Assembly (NCBI GenBank): GCA_045612665.1
Contig: JAZKZO010000032.1
Coordinates: forward strand, 1 to 54,715
Length of the DNA: 54,715 bases
Direction: 5' to 3'
From: RGIG2000 sp045612665
GTDB lineage: Bacteria > Bacillota > Clostridia > Oscillospirales > CAG-272
Shown here piece by piece: positions 16,413-22,722 of this stretch; position 1 is the stretch's first letter; each line of letters opens with the position of its first letter. The notes beneath the pieces are model-generated. The model ran no database searches. It worked only from the letters and a program-made list of their open reading frames with translations, and was not told the DNA's origin. The position numbers were made by a program, and so were the translations under genes.

Positions 16413-16437
16413 CTCCTAAGGGTTAGTTATGGGTTCG
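16413..16437 (+). repeat. Fragment of tRNA-Arg (anticodon loop to T-loop)
   Basis: A 25-bp exact copy of 14780-14804, covering the anticodon loop, 3' anticodon stem, variable region and T-stem 5' side. It lacks the acceptor and D-arms, so it is not a functional tRNA. It joins directly to structured repeat copy 2. Confidence 0.8.
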
Positions 16438-16520
16438 CATTTTCGACCAAGGCCGACGGGAGCTTGCTCACAAGAGGTCAGGCGAAAATAGCTCGTGAAG
16501 CGAGCCTTCTCGTATTTTAG
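16437..16520 (+). repeat. tRNA-linked structured repeat, copy 2
   Basis: Counterpart of 14916-14990. The hairpins here are ATTTTCG...CGAAAAT and GCTCG-TGAAG-CGAGC, with the conserved AGCTTGCT in between, ending CTTCTCGTATTTTAGC. A terminator follows immediately, as at copy 1. Confidence 0.6.
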
Positions 16521-16523
16521 CAA

Positions 16524-16549
16524 AAAAGCAGGTCATTTGACCTGCTTTT
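16524..16549 (+). terminator. Terminator after structured repeat copy 2
   Basis: 12-bp stem AAAAGCAGGTCA / TGACCTGCTTTT followed by CTTTATT. Confidence 0.75.
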
Positions 16550-16642
16550 CTTTATTAGTTGTCGGCGTAATTGTAGCATAAATCAACAAGATTTGTCAGC
16601 ATTTTACATTTTTTAATATTCAAAAAACATTTGCTTTTACTA

Positions 16643-16671
16643 TTGAAACGCCAATGCTTTTGTGGTAGAAT
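16643..16671 (+). promoter_or_regulatory. Promoter of the YeiH-like exporter gene
   Basis: TTGAAA (16643-16648), 17-bp spacer ending in TGG (extended -10), TAGAAT (16666-16671). Confidence 0.75.
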
Positions 16672-16679
16672 CTATGGGA

Positions 16680-16696
16680 CAAGGCGTTGCGCCTTG
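16680..16696 (+). promoter_or_regulatory. Hairpin at the 5' end of the exporter mRNA
   Basis: CAAGGCG-TTG-CGCCTTG lies within a few nucleotides of the expected transcription start. It could protect the mRNA 5' end. It also shows that the in-frame TTG at 16687 is inside the loop and is not a start codon. Confidence 0.45.
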
Positions 16697-16725
16697 CTCT
16701 AAATATTATTTTACAGGAGTTAAGC

Positions 16726-17754
16726 ATGAAAATTTTAAAAACGCTTCCCGGAATAGTGTTATCAATTGGCATTGCTATTCTCGCCTTGTGGCTTGAAAGC
16801 TTATTGCCTATTCACATTATCGGTGCTGCGGTGATTGCAATGTTTATCGGCATGATCCTCAACTATTTTTTAAGAAACATTACCGTTTTCAATTCAGGCA
16901 CAAAATTCACCTCAAAGAAAATTTTGAAATTTGCGATAATTTTGCTCGGTCTTTCTCTTAATATCAACACCATTTTCCAGGTTGGAAAAATGTCGCTTCT
17001 TGTTATGGTTTTCACACTTTTGACCTGTTTTGGTGGCGGTTATTTGATAGGAAAGGCATTAAAGCTTAATTGGAAGCTATCAAATTTGATCTCCGCAGGA
17101 ACAGGAATTTGCGGCGGTTCAGCCATTGCCGCTATTGCACCTACAATTGATGCGGACAATAACGATGTAGCGTATGCCATGAGTGCAACATTCCTATTTG
17201 ATATGGCAATGATATTGTTATTCCCTATTATGGGACGAGCACTTGGAATGTCGGATATGGCATTTGGACTTTGGGCAGGAACTGCTGTAAATGATACATC
17301 CTCAGTTGTTGCTACGGGATATGCTTTTTCCGAGGCGGCAGGTGACTTTGCTACGATGGTAAAGCTCACAAGAACGCTTTCCATTATTCCTACCGTTTTG
17401 ATTTTTGCTTTTATAAACCTTAATCTCAAGCGCAAGGAAGCAAAACTCAACAATACTGACGGAAGCGAATTAAAGGCACAGTTCAGCATCAAAAAGATCT
17501 TCCCTTGGTTTATTTTGGGATTTGTTGCATTGTCGGTTGTGGCAAGCATTTTCACAATTCCAAGCGCAGTTGTTGTTCACACAAAATCGGCAAGTAAGCT
17601 TCTTATGGTTTCGGCACTTGCGGCTATCGGTCTTAACACCTCGTTCTCAAGCATGAAAAAATCAGGAATCCGTCCTATGATTCACGGCTTTATAATATCA
17701 GCTCTTGTTGTGGTTGTTGCTTTGGTTGTTGAGATCGCTATGGGAATCGTTTAA
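16726..17754 (+). CDS. YeiH/UPF0324-family membrane protein (putative sulfate exporter)
   Basis: The 342-aa protein has about ten hydrophobic segments and the conserved motifs of the UPF0324 (YeiH) family: SAGTGICGGSAIAAIAPTI, AVNDTSSVVATGYAFSE and VKLTRTLSIIP. Members are annotated as putative sulfate exporters and some are linked to taurine or sulfite metabolism; the substrate here is not shown by the sequence. The start is the ATG at 16726 (AGGAG SD, 6 nt spacing) and not the earlier TTG at 16687. It is monocistronic, closed by a bidirectional terminator shared with the choloylglycine hydrolase gene. The proximity of a cysteine synthase gene loosely fits sulfur metabolism. Confidence 0.88.
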   Translation: MKILKTLPGIVLSIGIAILALWLESLLPIHIIGAAVIAMFIGMILNYFLRNITVFNSGTKFTSKKILKFAIILLGLSLNINTIFQVGKMSLLVMVFTLLTCFGGGYLIGKALKLNWKLSNLISAGTGICGGSAIAAIAPTIDADNNDVAYAMSATFLFDMAMILLFPIMGRALGMSDMAFGLWAGTAVNDTSSVVATGYAFSEAAGDFATMVKLTRTLSIIPTVLIFAFINLNLKRKEAKLNNTDGSELKAQFSIKKIFPWFILGFVALSVVASIFTIPSAVVVHTKSASKLLMVSALAAIGLNTSFSSMKKSGIRPMIHGFIISALVVVVALVVEIAMGIV

Positions 17755-17759
17755 TAGAT

Positions 17760-17786
17760 AAAAGGACAGCTTGTAGCTGTCCTTTT
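17760..17786. terminator. Bidirectional terminator
   Basis: 11-bp stem AAAAGGACAGC / GCTGTCCTTTT between converging genes, with T-rich sequence on the plus side. Confidence 0.8.
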
Positions 17787-17787
17787 G

Positions 17788-18711
17788 TTATATTTTAATT
17801 TCTTGAAGGGAGCTTTGATTAAGAGTTGGCTCGGTTAAGAATGTGCGTTTTATTTCGGTGGTGTCGGGGAGCTTGGTATAATAGATACCCTTTGTGGCGT
17901 TGATTACGCAGGTATAGGTTGTGTAGTGCTCCTTCCCTGATTTTGATTTAACCAATCCCTTTGGGATTGACACCGAGGACATAAGGGCGAAAAGTGTGGC
18001 TACCGTTTCGTCCTTTGTGGTTGGTTTAGCTAAGTGCTTTTTCAAGATTGAGAGGCGGACAAAGCGCGAGCTTGAGGAAAAATCACCTGGGAGTCCTTGC
18101 AAATCGAGCCCTAGGCTATGGGCGTTTTCGTTTGGAATAACAGGTGTTAGGTGTTCGTAGTTTTCAAGAGTGCTTAATTGCTCATCAAAGGTGGGGTTAT
18201 TCGTCATTATTCCCACTGGATTTTTATGGATTTTCGTGCCGTTTTTTGTCGTTTCAAGCACTATTGCGTCGTTTACATCGGCTATTAAAAAGTGCAATGG
18301 AGTATTTGAAATTTCATCACTAAAGGGTGTATTGACAATTACTAGTTCAGAAAGCGACTTCTCTGCCTCAGCAACAGTTCCAAAGCTCGACAAAATATAC
18401 GGAATTATCTCATACGGGGCTAAATTCAGCGCGTTTGGGCAAGGGGATTTTTCATAATGAGCATTACCCGGGAAATTTTGGGCGCTAATGCAAAGCCCCT
18501 TTTCGTTTACTGCCTCGGCGTAAAGTGGAAAGTTATTTGCCACCATTCCTGTGCCCATTATTGCATAGTGATGCTCTATTTTCTTCTCGTGCTTGAAGTT
18601 AAGGGGCGCGCTTCTCGGTGTTATAACTATTTTTTCGCCAAAGCGATAGTCGAGGTCCATATTCCTACAAAAATAAAAATCTCCACAATTATACGTTAAG
18701 CTGGTGCACAT
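17788..18711 (-). CDS. Choloylglycine hydrolase family (bile salt hydrolase / penicillin V acylase-like)
   Basis: This Ntn-hydrolase cleaves an amide bond, in bile salt hydrolases releasing glycine or taurine from conjugated bile acids. After removal of Met the nucleophile is Cys2. Other conserved catalytic residues are visible: Arg16 and Asp19 in CRNMD, Asn79 in AQNFPG, Asn171/172 in MTNNPTFD and Arg219 in SSSSRFVRL. The 307-aa length is slightly shorter than the typical 315-330. It has an AAAGGAG SD and no strong promoter (a TTGCAT/TAAAAG pair is weak). It stands alone between convergent and co-directional neighbours. BSH versus penicillin acylase or N-acyl homoserine lactone acylase activity cannot be separated by eye, though BSH is favoured for a gut Clostridium. 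Confidence 0.9.
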   Translation of the reverse strand: MCTSLTYNCGDFYFCRNMDLDYRFGEKIVITPRSAPLNFKHEKKIEHHYAIMGTGMVANNFPLYAEAVNEKGLCISAQNFPGNAHYEKSPCPNALNLAPYEIIPYILSSFGTVAEAEKSLSELVIVNTPFSDEISNTPLHFLIADVNDAIVLETTKNGTKIHKNPVGIMTNNPTFDEQLSTLENYEHLTPVIPNENAHSLGLDLQGLPGDFSSSSRFVRLSILKKHLAKPTTKDETVATLFALMSSVSIPKGLVKSKSGKEHYTTYTCVINATKGIYYTKLPDTTEIKRTFLTEPTLNQSSLQEIKI

Positions 18712-18766
18712 AAAAATCTCCTTTTATTAACCTTTTAGTTTGTTAACTAGTATATGCAAAAAAAGA

Positions 18767-18794
18767 AAAACCAACGCAAATTTGCGTTGGTTTT
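18767..18794 (-). terminator. Terminator of the cysteine synthase gene
   Basis: Perfect palindrome AAAACCAACGCAAA / TTTGCGTTGGTTTT just after the stop, followed on minus by TCTTTTTTT. Confidence 0.8.
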
Positions 18795-18797
18795 GTT

Positions 18798-19727
18798 TTA
18801 GTCTTCAAAAAGTGGGGTTGAAAAATATCTTTCAGCGGTATCAGGGAGAACTGTTACAACCGTTTTGCCCTTGCCGAGCATTTTTGCAAGCTTGAGAGCT
18901 GCGCAAACGTTTGTACCGCTCGAAATTCCGCACATAATTCCCTCTTTTGATGCCAAATCCTTTGAGGTTTTAAGTGCTTCCTCGTCGTCGATTATGCAAA
19001 TACCGTTATAGATTTCTTGGTTTAGGATTGTTGGAATTATTCCGTCGCCTATGCCCATTTGAACGTGAGTACCGATTGAACCGCCCGAAAGGATTGCGGC
19101 GTGTCTTGGCTCAACTGCCCAAATTGTGATATTGGGATTCGCTTCCTTTAACACCTCACCGATGCCTGTAATTGTTCCGCCTGTACCGATTCCCGAGCAA
19201 AAGCCGTGAATTGGTCCGTCAACCTGCTTCAAAATTTCGATAGCGGTTTGCTCTCTTTGAGCCTGTGCGTTTGCGGGATTTTCAAACTGCTGTGGAACGA
19301 AAACATTTTTGTCCTCGGCTTGCATTTTGAGTGCCAAATTCATACAGTCCTCGATGCATTTTCCGATATTTCCCGCATCGTGAACGAGGATTACTTCAGC
19401 GCCATAATGACGAACGAGCTTTCTGCGCTCCTCACTTACAGAGTCGGGCATAATGATTTTGGTTTTATAGCCACGAACCGCGCCTACAAGAGAAAGTCCG
19501 ATTCCCTGATTTCCGCTTGTTGGCTCTACGATTATTGTATCCTTTGTGATGAGTCCCTTTTTCTCAGCATCTAAAATCATATTATAGGCTGTTCTTGTTT
19601 TGATTGAACCACCTATATTAAGTCCCTCGAATTTTACGAGGATTTGCGCCATATCATCATCAACCATATTATTAAGACGGATAATGGGGGTATTTCCCAT
19701 TGCGTCAAGAATTGAATTGCAAATCAT
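18798..19727 (-). CDS. cysK: Cysteine synthase family PLP enzyme
   Basis: This fold-type II PLP enzyme most likely makes cysteine from O-acetylserine and sulfide. The PLP lysine is Lys43 in GGSIKTRTA, the phosphate/substrate loop is PTSGNQGIGL, the second glycine loop is CSGIGTGGTITGIGEVLKE, and the C-terminus has PDTAERYFSTPLF. The usual CysK motifs are GGSVKDR and SGNTGI; the Thr at KTR and Gln in GNQG are variants also met in CysM/SbnA-like subgroups, so the sulfur donor or acceptor could differ. The 309-aa length is normal. It is monocistronic, with a promoter back-to-back with that of the SGNH hydrolase gene. Confidence 0.88.
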   Translation of the reverse strand: MICNSILDAMGNTPIIRLNNMVDDDMAQILVKFEGLNIGGSIKTRTAYNMILDAEKKGLITKDTIIVEPTSGNQGIGLSLVGAVRGYKTKIIMPDSVSEERRKLVRHYGAEVILVHDAGNIGKCIEDCMNLALKMQAEDKNVFVPQQFENPANAQAQREQTAIEILKQVDGPIHGFCSGIGTGGTITGIGEVLKEANPNITIWAVEPRHAAILSGGSIGTHVQMGIGDGIIPTILNQEIYNGICIIDDEEALKTSKDLASKEGIMCGISSGTNVCAALKLAKMLGKGKTVVTVLPDTAERYFSTPLFED

Positions 19728-19766
19728 TGTTGTCTCCTTATGCGTAACCGTTAATGGTCTTTTAAT

Positions 19767-19795
19767 ATTTTATAACAAAGGCGCGACAATGTCAA
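19767..19795 (-). promoter_or_regulatory. Promoter of cysK
   Basis: Minus strand: TTGACA, 17-bp spacer, TAAAAT. Its -35 box lies only 10 bp from that of the divergent promoter at 19806. Confidence 0.8.
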
Positions 19796-19805
19796 GACTT
19801 TTTTC

Positions 19806-19834
19806 TTGACAGGGCTATTGTTCGGGGGTATAAT
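19806..19834 (+). promoter_or_regulatory. Promoter of the SGNH hydrolase gene
   Basis: TTGACA (19806-19811), 17-bp spacer, TATAAT (19829-19834). Confidence 0.85.
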
Positions 19835-19865
19835 AGAAATATAACAACATCAAGAGAGGTTTTTT

Positions 19866-20417
19866 ATGAAAAAGGTTGTATTGCTTGGCGATTCTATTCG
19901 CCTTTGGGGATATGGAACAAAAGTACCCGAAATGCTCGGTGAGGACTATGAGGTTTGGCAACCTGAGGACAATTGCAGGTTTGTAAAGTACACCTTGCGT
20001 GGTCTTTTTGATTGGGGTGAGGGTATCAAGGGTGCTGACGTAATCCATTGGAACAACGGTCTTTGGGATTGCACCGAGATTTTTGACGATGGGCTTTTCA
20101 CAAGCGAGGCTGAATATATTGAAAATATGGTTCGTGTTGCGAAATTACTTCTCAAAATCACGCCAAACGTTATTTTTGCTACAACTACTCCTGTTTGGGA
20201 TGAGTTCGAGTGGACACATAACGATAAAATCGAGCGTTTTAACGAAATTATCGTGCCGGAGCTTAAAAAGCTTGGCGTGAAAATTAACGATTTGCACTCG
20301 GCTGTTGCAAGTGATGTGCATAGATACATAAAGGAATGCGATATGATTCATCTTAGTGATGAGGGCATTGACCTTTGTGCAAAAATGGTTGTAGATGCAG
20401 TTAAAAGCTTCGAATAA
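19866..20417 (+). CDS. SGNH/GDSL-type hydrolase
   Basis: This 183-aa protein without a signal peptide belongs to the SGNH hydrolase fold, whose members are esterases or deacetylases of lipids or sugars. Block I is VVLLGDSIR with the nucleophile Ser10. An Asn in HWNNGLWD corresponds to block III, and DMIHLSDEG near residue 160 supplies the catalytic Asp and His. It is short but complete for the fold. GAGAGG SD; own promoter and own terminator. The substrate is not inferable; the cytoplasmic location suggests an intracellular acyl ester. Confidence 0.85.
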   Translation: MKKVVLLGDSIRLWGYGTKVPEMLGEDYEVWQPEDNCRFVKYTLRGLFDWGEGIKGADVIHWNNGLWDCTEIFDDGLFTSEAEYIENMVRVAKLLLKITPNVIFATTTPVWDEFEWTHNDKIERFNEIIVPELKKLGVKINDLHSAVASDVHRYIKECDMIHLSDEGIDLCAKMVVDAVKSFE

Positions 20418-20418
20418 G

Positions 20419-20449
20419 AAAAAGGCTAACGCGATGCGTTAGCCTTTTT
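20419..20449 (+). terminator. Terminator of the SGNH hydrolase gene
   Basis: 14-bp stem AAAAAGGCTAACGC / GCGTTAGCCTTTTT with GAT loop, 2 nt after the stop codon. Confidence 0.9.
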
Positions 20450-20462
20450 GTTGGTGGGAGAA

Positions 20463-20547
20463 ATACAACCTTTGGTTGATGATATACACCTACGGAGATG
20501 ATATACACGCTAAAGCGTGATGATATACCATTGCTTTCGCAATGGAT
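20463..20547 (+). repeat. Modular hairpin array A
   Basis: Four short palindromes are joined by the near-constant linker GATGATATAC: CAACC-TTT-GGTTG, a short CC-TAC-GG unit, CACGC-TAAA-GCGTG and CCATTGC-TTTC-GCAATGG. Array B contains a near copy (offset 774 bp) and array C a related set. Confidence 0.75.
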
Positions 20548-20592
20548 AAAAAAAGTACTGCAGCAAATGTGTCCTTTTCTGCAGTATTTTTT
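20548..20592. terminator. Terminator-like hairpin after array A
   Basis: TACTGCAG / CTGCAGTA stem with a 15-nt loop, an A7 run on one side and T6 on the other. It could end transcription from either side, including the 142-aa gene on minus. The following 80 bp carry two direct copies of AAAAGGTGCGTAA (near 20607 and 20637) of unknown meaning. Confidence 0.6.
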
Positions 20593-20674
20593 GCCTAAGA
20601 GCGACCAAAAGGTGCGTAAGGTTAGGTAAAAACGCAAAAAAGGTGCGTAAAGTCGGCGAGTTGGCTTTGAACTC

Positions 20675-21103
20675 TTATGTCAAATCAAGAGAAGTGAATC
20701 CTAAAGCGTTAAGCTTCTTTTGAAAGGCATAGAATTCTGAATGCTCCTTGGCGTACGGATTCCAACCGATTTTTTTCAAAAATCGTGTAAATGCCGTTTT
20801 CTTCAATGGGATGTAAAATCTTGTATGGTGAGTGGGTGTAAAGAACTCAAAGAAAGGAAAACATCTGCCGCCAATGCATTTTAATCGACTCTCTCGTTGT
20901 TCGAGCGATATGCCCTGCGCCAAATCGTAGTTTTTAGCGCATTCGTCGAGATTGATTTTTTCAGTCTTACCGTAATCGTTTTTGAAAATCAATTCTTCCG
21001 AGGTGAGTTCAATGATATTCTCAAATGGTATCTTTCTTACAGTGGTTTCGTCTTCTATATGATATGCCTCTTGAATTGATTTGTAAAATTCGTTCCAACT
21101 CAT
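20675..21103 (-). CDS. Small cytoplasmic protein of unknown function
   Basis: This 142-aa protein has no signal peptide, membrane segment or family motif that I recognise. The N-terminal half contains a beta-rich stretch (VRKIPFENIIELTSEELIF). The C-terminal half has basic and aromatic patches such as CFPFFEFFTPTHHTRFYI and KKIGWNPYAKEHSEFYAF, which suggest an SH3- or PH-like small domain only weakly. It has an AAGGCGGTGA SD and a good promoter. The gene is bracketed by hairpin arrays A and B, which contain 92-nt direct repeats. Function unknown. Confidence 0.75.
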   Translation of the reverse strand: MSWNEFYKSIQEAYHIEDETTVRKIPFENIIELTSEELIFKNDYGKTEKINLDECAKNYDLAQGISLEQRESRLKCIGGRCFPFFEFFTPTHHTRFYIPLKKTAFTRFLKKIGWNPYAKEHSEFYAFQKKLNALGFTSLDLT

Positions 21104-21126
21104 ATTTTCACCGCCTTTCTGCCTTT

Positions 21127-21155
21127 ATTATATCACACTTTGATAAATAAATCAA
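21127..21155 (-). promoter_or_regulatory. Promoter of the 142-aa protein gene
   Basis: Minus strand: TTGATT, 17-bp spacer, TATAAT. The -35 box touches the end of hairpin array B. Confidence 0.75.
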
Positions 21156-21321
21156 GGCATAGCCTTGTATATCATCAATTCCAAAGGAATTGCATATCAC
21201 CAACACGAAGTGTTGTATATCATCATTGCGAAAGCGATACAACCTGCGGTTGATGATATACGCCTACGGAGATGAGATACACGCTAAAGCGTGATGATAT
21301 GCCATTGCTTTCGCAATGGAT
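21154..21321 (+). repeat. Modular hairpin array B
   Basis: About eight palindromic units joined by a constant linker. In the left half the linker reads GTATATCATC; in the right half it appears as its reverse complement GATGATATAC, so the array switches orientation around 21228-21252. Units include AAGGCATAGCCTT, AATTCCAAAGGAATT, AACACGAAGTGTT, ACGCTAAAGCGT and CCATTGC-TTTC-GCAATGG. Positions 21238-21329 match array A 20464-20555 with five mismatches. Confidence 0.75.
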
Positions 21322-21328
21322 AAAAAAA

Positions 21329-21359
21329 GAAGTAACTTTTGTCTACCAAAAGTTACTTC
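21329..21359 (-). terminator. Terminator of ssrA
   Basis: 13-bp stem GAAGTAACTTTTG / CAAAAGTTACTTC just after the tmRNA CCA end, followed on minus by TTTTTTT. Confidence 0.9.
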
Positions 21360-21364
21360 TTTTT

Positions 21365-21753
21365 TGGTGGATCTGGCGGGAGTTGAACCCGCGTCCGAAA
21401 ATCCGTTAGCACAACCTTCTTCGTGGACAGTTAATCTTTTAAAATTCCCTTATCGAAGCGCCGATTAACAGGCTATTCGATTCGGTAGCGCTTTTTTGTG
21501 TGATCGGCTCAAGCGCAACGACCGATGCACATTTACCACTGTTTGACGCCTCAGCCAAGGTCGTGGTGCTCCTTGGGGAGACGGGTGGCTAAAAAGCCAC
21601 AGCACTGCCACTAATCGCCCAAAGGGCAATTAGTTAGGCAGCCATAGCAACAGTTCTGTTGTCGTTTAATTTTTAATTTAGCCATTATACGGGATTAGCC
21701 AGCCCGCCACGCTTATCGTACCTCAAAACCCCCGTCGAAGCCCTTACAGACCC
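21365..21753 (-). ncRNA. ssrA: Transfer-messenger RNA (tmRNA)
   Basis: Both tRNA-like ends are present. The 5' strand GGGTCTG pairs with CAGATCC before the 3' ACCA. The 5' side contains the conserved GGGCTTCGACGGGGG, and the 3' side the T-arm GGACGCGGGTTCAACTCCCG. The tag reading frame ends NDNRTVAMAA followed by TAA at about 21632-21664 (minus); the exact resume codon is not clear. Length is 389 nt with CCA. It lies downstream of smpB and an acyltransferase gene on the same strand without a visible promoter of its own. It is preceded by a hairpin that may mark processing. Confidence 0.96.
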
Positions 21754-21758
21754 AGATG

Positions 21759-21781
21759 GCAAGTGGGTTTTGCCCACTTGC
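21759..21781 (-). other. Hairpin directly upstream of tmRNA
   Basis: A perfect 9-bp stem GCAAGTGGG / CCCACTTGC with a 5-nt loop, ending 5 nt before the mature tmRNA 5' end. Without a T run it is better explained as a processing signal in a smpB-ssrA precursor, or as a partial terminator, than as a full terminator. Confidence 0.5.
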
Positions 21782-21827
21782 ATAATTTTGAGTTTTTTAA
21801 TTTTTTGAATTTTTAAATTCTTAAATT

Positions 21828-22721
21828 TTAATATTCCATTTTGAAGATACCCAAGCCCTCGCCTGTTCTACCGCCCTCAAGAAGATACTTCTTGATTGCG
21901 CGGCGAAGTGAGGTGTTCTCAGGATATTCGTTTAGATCCTTTGGTTGATCCATATCGAAAAGACGCCAAGCATCGTTATACTCGCCCTCTTTATCATCGC
22001 ATTGGCTAATGATTTTGAAATCATCCATAAATGAGCGAGTATTTGACTTTTCAGGAATGATGTCCTTATAGCCAGGATACAAGAGCCAGCTATAGCATGT
22101 GAAAACCATAGGTGCGCCGTTAAGCTTTGGTGCAAAGAATTCCTTCGCCTTTGCATATGCGTCATCTCTTGATGCCTTATCAAACGGAGTCATTGTTCTT
22201 GGAATATGTACGCCGATTATCATATCGTCAGGCTTTAAGTCAAATTCCTCGTCCTTATAGGTGTTACCGTATCTTGCAAAGTCGAATTGCAATCTACCGA
22301 GAGCAAATCTTGTCATATTGAAGAAGCCTGGGAACCACCAAGCAACGAATGAGCCCCACATTCCCTTAACAGCCTTGCATTCCCAAAGCTTCCACTTAAG
22401 GTCAAGCATACTGTCGTGCCAAATTTGAAGGTCAATGTTCTCTTTTTCGTAGCAAGCCTTTAGGTGCTTTGACATACACATAAACACGAGAAGTCCTGCG
22501 CTATATTTATGCACGCCTGCCTTTTCGCCTGCTTTTTCGGCATTTGTCAAAAGTGTGCCGTAATTAACGTTTATATCAGCCTCATAGCTTGCAATACAAT
22601 CGTAAAATTCTTTTTTTGCCTCGTCATTTGCTTCAATTTTATCAAAATCCGCGAGGAGTGACTCCTGCGCTTCCTTATCGAATTCAAGCTCGTTCATTAA
22701 ATAAACAATGTAATTTCTCAT
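21828..22721 (-). CDS. Acyltransferase-domain protein (NAT_N + GNAT-like C-terminal)
   Basis: This 297-aa protein resembles the two-domain family with an N-terminal acyltransferase helical domain and a GNAT-like C-terminal domain. The segment LKPDDMIIGVHIPRTMTPFDKASRDD and the tail RRAIKKYLLEGGRTGEGLGIF are the parts I recognise from that family. The acceptor substrate is unknown. Its ATG lies 1 nt after the smpB stop codon, so it is translationally coupled to smpB. ssrA follows 75 nt after its stop on the same strand. Placement between both halves of the ribosome rescue system may be incidental. Motif recognition is from memory of the family, so the exact activity is uncertain. Confidence 0.75.
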   Translation of the reverse strand: MRNYIVYLMNELEFDKEAQESLLADFDKIEANDEAKKEFYDCIASYEADINVNYGTLLTNAEKAGEKAGVHKYSAGLLVFMCMSKHLKACYEKENIDLQIWHDSMLDLKWKLWECKAVKGMWGSFVAWWFPGFFNMTRFALGRLQFDFARYGNTYKDEEFDLKPDDMIIGVHIPRTMTPFDKASRDDAYAKAKEFFAPKLNGAPMVFTCYSWLLYPGYKDIIPEKSNTRSFMDDFKIISQCDDKEGEYNDAWRLFDMDQPKDLNEYPENTSLRRAIKKYLLEGGRTGEGLGIFKMEY

Positions 22722-22722
22722 A

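Larger units (their letters stand above)
16119..16725. other. Intergenic region with repeat remnants
   Basis: This 600-bp stretch between coding regions holds, in order: the promoter of the membrane-protein gene (minus), AT-rich sequence without coding signal, a 25-nt tRNA-Arg fragment (16413-16437), structured repeat copy 2, a terminator and the YeiH promoter (plus). No further gene is visible. Confidence 0.6.

Noticed and set aside
14749..16549. Complete integrative element in tRNA-Arg
   Set aside because: Att-like duplications exist, but no integrase, excisionase, replication or mobilisation gene is present; only a remnant can be supported.
20463..20547. CRISPR array at the repeat region
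   Set aside because: The constant part is only about 10 nt and the variable parts are self-complementary hairpins of unequal length; no cas gene is nearby.
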